Assembly (NCBI GenBank): GCA_011391255.1
Contig: JAABQV010000003.1
Location: 1-64,000 of the forward strand
Direction of reading: 5' to 3'
From: Dechloromonas sp.
Lineage (GTDB): Bacteria; Pseudomonadota; Gammaproteobacteria; Burkholderiales; Rhodocyclaceae
Length of the DNA stretch: 64,000 nt
Part shown: positions 59,205 through 64,000 of the stretch, piece by piece
How the letters are laid out: each line of letters opens with the position of its first letter
Numbering within the stretch: the stretch's first letter is position 1
Made by a program: the position numbers and the translations under genes
The notes under the pieces: model-generated
Seen by the model: the letters and a program-made list of their open reading frames with translations, nothing else
Database searches by the model: none
Told to the model about the DNA's origin: nothing

Positions 59205-61130
59205 TTGTCTTCCCTCCCGGAAATATTTTCCCCCGACGGGCCGCTGGCCCGGGCGATTGGCGGTTATCGCGTGCGCCAACAGCAGGTCGACATGGCCGAA
59301 CGGATTGCGGCTGCCATCAACAGCCAGTCGGTATTCATCGCAGAGGCCGGCACCGGTACGGGGAAAACCTTCGCCTACCTTGTTCCGGCGCTGAAATCCG
59401 GCGGCAAGGTGATTGTTTCGACCGGCACCAAAACCTTGCAGGATCAGTTGTTCAACAAAGACCTGCCGATGGTGCGCGATGCGCTCAAGGCGCCGGTCAA
59501 GATCGCGCTGCTCAAGGGGCGGGCGAATTACGTTTGTCCTTACCACCTGCAAAATGCCTTGGCCGAAGGGCGCTTTTTGACCCGCGAAGATGCTGCCGAT
59601 GCGCGCCGGATTTCGATTTTCGCCAAAGTCACGCAAAGCGGCGACAAGGCTGAGTGCATCGAGGTTTCCGAAACCTCACCGGTGTGGAATCACGCGACCT
59701 CGACGCGCGAGAATTGTCTCGGTCAGGAGTGCCCGAATTACAAGGAGTGCTTCGTCATGCTGGCACGGCGCGAGGCGATGGCGGCCGATCTGGTTGTTGT
59801 CAATCACCACCTGTTTTTTGCCGACGTGATGCTGCGCGACGAAGGCATGGCCGAACTGCTGCCGGCCTGCAATACCGTGATCTTCGACGAGGCGCACCAG
59901 TTGCCGGAAGTGGCGACGCTGTTCTTCGGCGATAGCACCTCGACCGCGCAAGTGCTTGATCTTGCCCGCGATGCGCGCACCGAAGGCCTGACCAATGCGC
60001 GCGATTGCCTCGATCTGCAATCGGCCAGCAAGCAACTGGAAAAAGTCGCCAAAGATCTGCGCCTCGCCGTCGGTTTGGATGCCGGGCGCTTCTCTTACGG
60101 TCAACTGACAGAAAAGTCCGAATTTTTGCCGGCGCTCAAACTGCTGGAGGATGAGGTGGCGAGCTTTGCGGCCATTCTCGAAACTCAGGCTGAGCGCGCC
60201 GAAGGTCTGGAGAAATGCTGGCAGCGCGCACTGGAGATGGTGCAGCGGCTGGCTGCCTGGCAGAAAGCCAATGCTGATGGCTATGTGCGCTGGGCCGAAG
60301 CTTTCACCCATTCGCTGCAGCTCAACTCGACGCCGCTTGATGTCGCAGAGATTTTCAAGAAGCAGATGGGCGGCCACCCGCGTGCGTGGATTTTCACCTC
60401 GGCCACCTTGGCGGTGCAGGGCAAGTTTCACCATTACTGCAGCGAACTCGGCCTTGGCGAGCCGGAATCGGCGTGCTGGGAAAGCCCCTTCGAGTACGAC
60501 AAGCAGGCCATGCTCTACGCGCCGCTCGGCATGCCGGAACCGAATTCCTACGGCTATACCGATGCCGTTGTCGATGCCGCTTTTCCGGCGGTAGTGGCGG
60601 CCGGCGGTGGCACTTTTTTCCTGTGCACCAGCCTGCGCGCCATGCGCCGCACCCACGAGCTGCTCAAGGCGCGTTTTGAGGACGAAGGACACGAAATGCC
60701 CTTGCTGCTGCAAGGCGAGGGCAGCAAGAACGAGTTGCTCGAACGCTTCCGGCATCTCGGCAATGCCGTGCTGGTCGGCAGCCAGAGCTTTTGGGAAGGC
60801 GTCGATGTGCGCGGCGAGGCGCTCTCGCTGGTCGTCATCGACAAAATTCCCTTCGCGCCGCCTGATGATCCGGTTCTCTCGGCGCGCATTGAGCAAATGA
60901 AGCAGCAGGGTCGCAACGCCTTCATGGAATACCAGTTGCCGCGCGCCGTGATCAACGTCAAGCAGGGCGCCGGGCGGCTGATTCGTGATGAAACTGATCG
61001 TGGGGTATTAATGATTTGCGATCCTAGACTTTTATCAAAGCCTTATGGCCGTCGCGTGTGGCAAAGTCTGCCACCGATGAAACGGACCAAAGAGCTTTCC
61101 GACGTGATCAACTTTTTTGCCAGCCGATGA
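59205..61130 (+). CDS. YoaA/DinG-type ATP-dependent DNA helicase
   Basis: A 641-residue superfamily 2 (Rad3-like) helicase. Walker A EAGTGTGKTFAYL, DEAH box IFDEAHQLPE, and four cysteines placed for a 4Fe-4S cluster (NYVCPYH, ENCLGQEC and NYKECFVM). C-terminal motifs include QSFWEGVDVRGEALSLVVID and QGAGRLIRDETDRGVL. TTG start at 59205; no earlier ATG in frame gives a better N-terminus. Confidence 0.92.
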   Translation: MSSLPEIFSPDGPLARAIGGYRVRQQQVDMAERIAAAINSQSVFIAEAGTGTGKTFAYLVPALKSGGKVIVSTGTKTLQDQLFNKDLPMVRDALKAPVKIALLKGRANYVCPYHLQNALAEGRFLTREDAADARRISIFAKVTQSGDKAECIEVSETSPVWNHATSTRENCLGQECPNYKECFVMLARREAMAADLVVVNHHLFFADVMLRDEGMAELLPACNTVIFDEAHQLPEVATLFFGDSTSTAQVLDLARDARTEGLTNARDCLDLQSASKQLEKVAKDLRLAVGLDAGRFSYGQLTEKSEFLPALKLLEDEVASFAAILETQAERAEGLEKCWQRALEMVQRLAAWQKANADGYVRWAEAFTHSLQLNSTPLDVAEIFKKQMGGHPRAWIFTSATLAVQGKFHHYCSELGLGEPESACWESPFEYDKQAMLYAPLGMPEPNSYGYTDAVVDAAFPAVVAAGGGTFFLCTSLRAMRRTHELLKARFEDEGHEMPLLLQGEGSKNELLERFRHLGNAVLVGSQSFWEGVDVRGEALSLVVIDKIPFAPPDDPVLSARIEQMKQQGRNAFMEYQLPRAVINVKQGAGRLIRDETDRGVLMICDPRLLSKPYGRRVWQSLPPMKRTKELSDVINFFASR

Positions 61131-62260
61131 ACAAAATTTTTGAGCAAATGCGCGCCGCGCAACCGCAGTTTTTCTCGGCTGCCGATATCGCGATATCGGT
61201 AGCAATGGCCGATGAAATCTCTGAACTGATCGCGGCTATCGAGTCAGTCATTACCTTGCCCGCTTTCCAGAGCCGGGTGCTGGCGCAGGCGCCGGAAATT
61301 GCCCGGCGGCCGACGGCTGCTCTGGGCGTTTTTTACGGCTACGACTTTCATCTTTCAGACTCTGGCCCGCGCCTGATCGAAATCAACACCAACGCTGGCG
61401 GCGGCCTGCTCAACGCCTATTTGCTGGCGGCGCATGGCAAGGAAGACGAAGGCGCGCGTCTGCTCAACGAATTCGTTGCGATGTTCCGCGAAGAATGGAT
61501 GCTGGAGCGCGGTGATTTGCCACTGACGCGGATCGCCATCGTCGATGAAAACCCGGCCGGACAGTTTCTCGCGCCGGAATTCGAGCTTTTCCGCCAGCTT
61601 TTTGCGGCCAACGGGATTGAAGCGCTGGTCGCCGACCCTGGCGAGTTCCGCGCTATTGGAAATCAGTTGATGCACGCCGGCAAGCCGGTCGATATGATTT
61701 ACAACCGGCTCACCGATTTTTCGCTGGATGCTACGGTCAACGCCGAAATCAGGGCGATTTTTGAAGTCGGCGGCGTGGTCGTTACGCCGCACCCGCGCGC
61801 CCATGCGCTTTATGCCGACAAGCGCAACCTGATGTTGCTTTCCGATGAGGCTGCGCTGATCGAACTTGGTGTGCCGGAAGCAACGCGGCAAATTGTGCTC
61901 AAAGGTGTGCCGCGCACCCTGGCGGTTCATCCGGAAGACGCCGGGCACTTCTGGAGCGAGCGCAAGCGGTGGTTCTTCAAGCCGCCGGCTGGCTTTGGCA
62001 GTCGCGCCGCCTATCGTGGCGACAAACTGACCAAGCGTGTGTTCGAGGAAATCCTGCATGGCGGCTACATCGCCCAAGAAGTCGTGCCACCTTCCGAGCA
62101 CAGCGTTGTCGTCGATGCTCAGCCGCAAACCATGAAAGCCGACATCCGCGCCTACGTTTATCAGGCACGTGTGCAGCTGCTGGCTGCCCGGCTGTATCAA
62201 GGACAGACGACAAACTTCCGGACGCCCGGTGGCGGTTTTGCGCCGGTTTTTGTTGAATGA
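61127..62260 (+). CDS. ATP-grasp-like protein of unknown substrate
   Basis: A 377-residue protein whose middle and C-terminal parts look like an ATP-grasp ligase: LIEINTNAGGGLLNAYLLA, ADKRNLMLLSDEAAL, WFFKPPAGFGSRAAYRGDKL and EVVPPSEHSVV. No close named enzyme can be given; glutathione-synthase-like or peptide-ligase activity is possible. It overlaps the helicase stop and the mobB start by four bases each, so the three are one unit. Confidence 0.7.
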   Translation: MNKIFEQMRAAQPQFFSAADIAISVAMADEISELIAAIESVITLPAFQSRVLAQAPEIARRPTAALGVFYGYDFHLSDSGPRLIEINTNAGGGLLNAYLLAAHGKEDEGARLLNEFVAMFREEWMLERGDLPLTRIAIVDENPAGQFLAPEFELFRQLFAANGIEALVADPGEFRAIGNQLMHAGKPVDMIYNRLTDFSLDATVNAEIRAIFEVGGVVVTPHPRAHALYADKRNLMLLSDEAALIELGVPEATRQIVLKGVPRTLAVHPEDAGHFWSERKRWFFKPPAGFGSRAAYRGDKLTKRVFEEILHGGYIAQEVVPPSEHSVVVDAQPQTMKADIRAYVYQARVQLLAARLYQGQTTNFRTPGGGFAPVFVE

Positions 62261-62784
62261 ACGAGAAAAATTTCCCGATGAAAGTATTTGGCATCGCCGG
62301 CTATTCCGGCTCCGGCAAAACAACGCTGCTGGAAAAGCTGATCCCGCAATTCACTGCCCGTGGCCTGAAAGTGTCGGTTATCAAGCATGCCCATCACGGT
62401 TTCGATATTGACCGTCCGGGCAAGGATTCCTTTCGCCACCGCGAAGCCGGCGCCACCGAAGTGATGCTCTCCTGCGGTGATCGCTGGGCGCTGATGCACG
62501 AGCGCCGCGATGAGGGTGAGATTTCGCTCGATGAACTAATTGGCCGTCTGGCACCTTGCGATCTGGTACTGATCGAAGGCTTCAAGCAGGAACCGGTGCC
62601 CAAGCTCGAAGTCTATCGTCCGGAGAATGGCAAGCCGCCCTTGTACCCGGAGCGTAGCGATATTGTGGCGGTGGCGACTGATGCAGACATTGCTGCCACG
62701 CTGCCAAAACTACCCCTGAGTGACATCGGCGCGATTGCCGATTTTGTGATGAACCATCTCCAATTGCAGGAACGCGCATGCTGA
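62257..62784 (+). CDS. mobB: Molybdopterin-guanine dinucleotide biosynthesis adaptor MobB
   Basis: A 175-residue P-loop protein: GIAGYSGSGKTTLLEKLIPQ, VIKHAHHGFDIDRPGKDSFR, EAGATEVMLSCGDRW and LVLIEGFKQEPVPKLEVYR, the standard MobB blocks. It assists attachment of GMP to molybdopterin. A second ATG at 62278 (MKVFGIAGY) is also possible. Confidence 0.93.
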   Translation: MNEKNFPMKVFGIAGYSGSGKTTLLEKLIPQFTARGLKVSVIKHAHHGFDIDRPGKDSFRHREAGATEVMLSCGDRWALMHERRDEGEISLDELIGRLAPCDLVLIEGFKQEPVPKLEVYRPENGKPPLYPERSDIVAVATDADIAATLPKLPLSDIGAIADFVMNHLQLQERAC

Positions 62785-63983
62785 GTTTTGAACAAGCCCT
62801 CGAAAAATTGTTGTCAGCCGCACAGCCGGTTGAAGAAGTCCGCTCTTTGCCGCTAACCGCTGCCGCCGGCCGCGTTCTGGCGGCACCGCAGCAATCGACC
62901 GTTGATTCGCCGCCACTCGACAACTCGGCGATGGACGGCTACGCCGTGCGCCTCGCCGACATCACTGCCGCTGGCGTTTGCCTGCCGGTTAGTCAGCGAA
63001 TCCCCGCCGGCACTGTTGGAATAACCCTACAGCCGGGAACTGCCGCGCGCATTTTTACTGGCGCGCCGGTGCCAGCCGGCGCTGATGCGGTGGTGATGCA
63101 GGAGCTTTGCGAACATGGCGAAAGCGGGGTGGTCATCAATCATCTGCCGAAGCCGAATGAAAACATCCGGCGTGCCGGCGAGGATATCGCCATCGGTGCC
63201 GAAATTTTGCCTGCCGGTATCAAGCTGCGTGCCCAGGATATTGCCCTTGCTGCCTCGGCCGGTTTGCCCGAATTGCCGGTCTATCGTCGCTTGCGCGTCG
63301 GCGTTTTCTTTACTGGCGATGAACTGGTGCAACCCGGCGATCCTTTGCCGCCCGGCGCCATCTACAACTCCAACCGCTACGCGCTACGTGCCTTGCTTGA
63401 AGGCCTTGGCTGCGAAGTGCGCGACCTCGGCACCGTGCCCGATAATCTTCCCGCCACTCGAGACGCGCTACGTCGTGCTGCCACCGATAACGACCTGATT
63501 GTCACCAGTGGCGGCGTTTCGGTTGGTGAGGAAGACCACGTCAAGCCGGCGGTTGAGGCCGAAGGACAGCTTGATATGTGGAAAATTGCCATGAAGCCAG
63601 GTAAGCCGCTGGCCTTTGGCGAGATTCGCCGTGACGGCGGCAAGGCCTGGTTTATCGGTTTGCCCGGTAATCCCGTGTCGGCCATGGTCACTTTCATGAT
63701 CATGGTGCGTCCCTTTGTTCTGCGCTTGCAGGGCGTCAATCAGGTCACCCCGCGCATCTTTAATCTACAGTCAGACTCGGACTGGTTGCGGCCTGATGGG
63801 CGGGCTGAATTTTTGCGCGCACGGATCAATGATAGTGGCAACGTCGAGATCTATGCGAATCAGGGGGCCGGTGTCCTCACGTCAATGTGCTGGGGGGATG
63901 GGCTGGTGATGAACCGTCCAAGTCTCGTTATCAATAAAGGCGACACGGTGCGCTATGTGTCATTTGCGGAATTGCTGTCATGA
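62778..63983 (+). CDS. moeA: Molybdopterin molybdotransferase
   Basis: A 401-residue enzyme inserting molybdenum into adenylated molybdopterin. Motifs: DNSAMDGYAVR, PAGTVGITLQPGTAARIFTG, DDELVQPG-like GDELVQPGDPLPPGAIYNSN, VTSGGVSVGEEDHVK and WFIGLPGNPVSAMVTF. The start overlaps mobB. Confidence 0.96.
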   Translation: MLSFEQALEKLLSAAQPVEEVRSLPLTAAAGRVLAAPQQSTVDSPPLDNSAMDGYAVRLADITAAGVCLPVSQRIPAGTVGITLQPGTAARIFTGAPVPAGADAVVMQELCEHGESGVVINHLPKPNENIRRAGEDIAIGAEILPAGIKLRAQDIALAASAGLPELPVYRRLRVGVFFTGDELVQPGDPLPPGAIYNSNRYALRALLEGLGCEVRDLGTVPDNLPATRDALRRAATDNDLIVTSGGVSVGEEDHVKPAVEAEGQLDMWKIAMKPGKPLAFGEIRRDGGKAWFIGLPGNPVSAMVTFMIMVRPFVLRLQGVNQVTPRIFNLQSDSDWLRPDGRAEFLRARINDSGNVEIYANQGAGVLTSMCWGDGLVMNRPSLVINKGDTVRYVSFAELLS

Positions 63984-64000
63984 GCGTGCGAATTCTTTAT
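63980..64000 (+). CDS. Start of a moaD-like gene (3' end outside window)
   Basis: ATG overlaps the moeA stop (ATGA). The seven visible residues MSVRILY fit the N-terminus of molybdopterin synthase small subunit MoaD, which is the expected neighbour; too little is visible for certainty. Confidence 0.5.

Noticed and set aside
59676-60896. 406-codon antisense ORF opposite the helicase
   Set aside because: Shadow of a high-GC gene; composition is not protein-like and the plus-strand gene has all helicase motifs.
1-64000. CRISPR array, prophage or rRNA operon
   Set aside because: No regularly spaced repeats, no phage structural genes and no rRNA-like sequence were seen.

Overview
The window is a contiguous stretch of a betaproteobacterial chromosome. 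The best guess is the order Rhodocyclales (Dechloromonas/Azonexus-like). This rests on a complete exosortase/VPLPA-CTERM exopolysaccharide locus, its LuxR-type regulator EpsA, the alaA-type aminotransferase/hom/thrC order and betaproteobacterial housekeeping genes. The taxon is an inference; no rRNA is present. No phage structural genes, IS transposases or CRISPR arrays were found.

Layout. (1) 1-3412: remains of a dTDP-rhamnose operon. rfbA and rfbC are intact, but rfbD is reduced to a 32-residue stub between a Fic-domain protein and a COG5397-type nucleotidyltransferase. (2) 3524-10309: exopolysaccharide assembly core: priming glycosyltransferase, two VPLPA-CTERM proteins, export protein, outer-membrane barrel, chain-length protein and separate tyrosine autokinase. 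(3) 10580-20765: markedly AT-rich variable cassette: flippase, pyruvyltransferase, FrhB-like Fe-S protein, O-acyltransferase, polymerase-like membrane protein, a secreted glycosidase-like protein, a glycosyltransferase and a hexapeptide acyltransferase. (4) 20762-32348: normal-GC glycosyltransferases, then the sorting machinery: exosortase fused to EpsI (XrtD type), TPR lipoprotein PrsT and a secretion-type ATPase. (5) 32481-39548: two more VPLPA-CTERM proteins, EpsA, ManC, a tRNA-Thr-like remnant, a DUF4258/DUF2283 pair and two small paralogous Arg-rich proteins. (6) 39590-48490: housekeeping genes (Mth938-domain protein, aminotransferase, hom, TIGR03790 protein, thrC, nadC, FMN-type glutamate synthase family protein). 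(7) 48431-50419: a roughly 1.8 kb insertion carrying an AbiEii-like nucleotidyltransferase and a winged-helix partner, bounded by 97-bp direct repeats. (8) 50348-64000: nnr, thioesterase, radical SAM, Phd/VapC, SEC-C protein, a small ORF behind a LexA box, def, esterase, two exonucleases, a chemoreceptor, a YoaA-like helicase, an ATP-grasp protein, mobB, moeA and the start of a moaD-like gene.

How it works together. The cassette makes a Wzx/Wzy-type polysaccharide. Prepeptides ending in VPLPG/VPLPA, a transmembrane helix and a basic tail are exported and then cleaved by the exosortase. The strongest new observation is a 20-bp element, TTAGYCYNAACGGSCCATTG-like, in front of four transcription units (three VPLPA-CTERM units and the small Arg-rich pair). 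In every case its terminal TTG starts a -35 hexamer, and 17 bp later there is a -10 hexamer, so all four sites have the same 46-bp geometry. This looks like a class II activator site, with the locus-encoded LuxR-type protein EpsA as the obvious but untested candidate. Other notable items are the direct-repeat-bounded toxin-antitoxin insertion, the D-arm-less tRNA-Thr remnant, a WecG-STAS fusion and a LexA box upstream of an uncharacterised 60-codon ORF.
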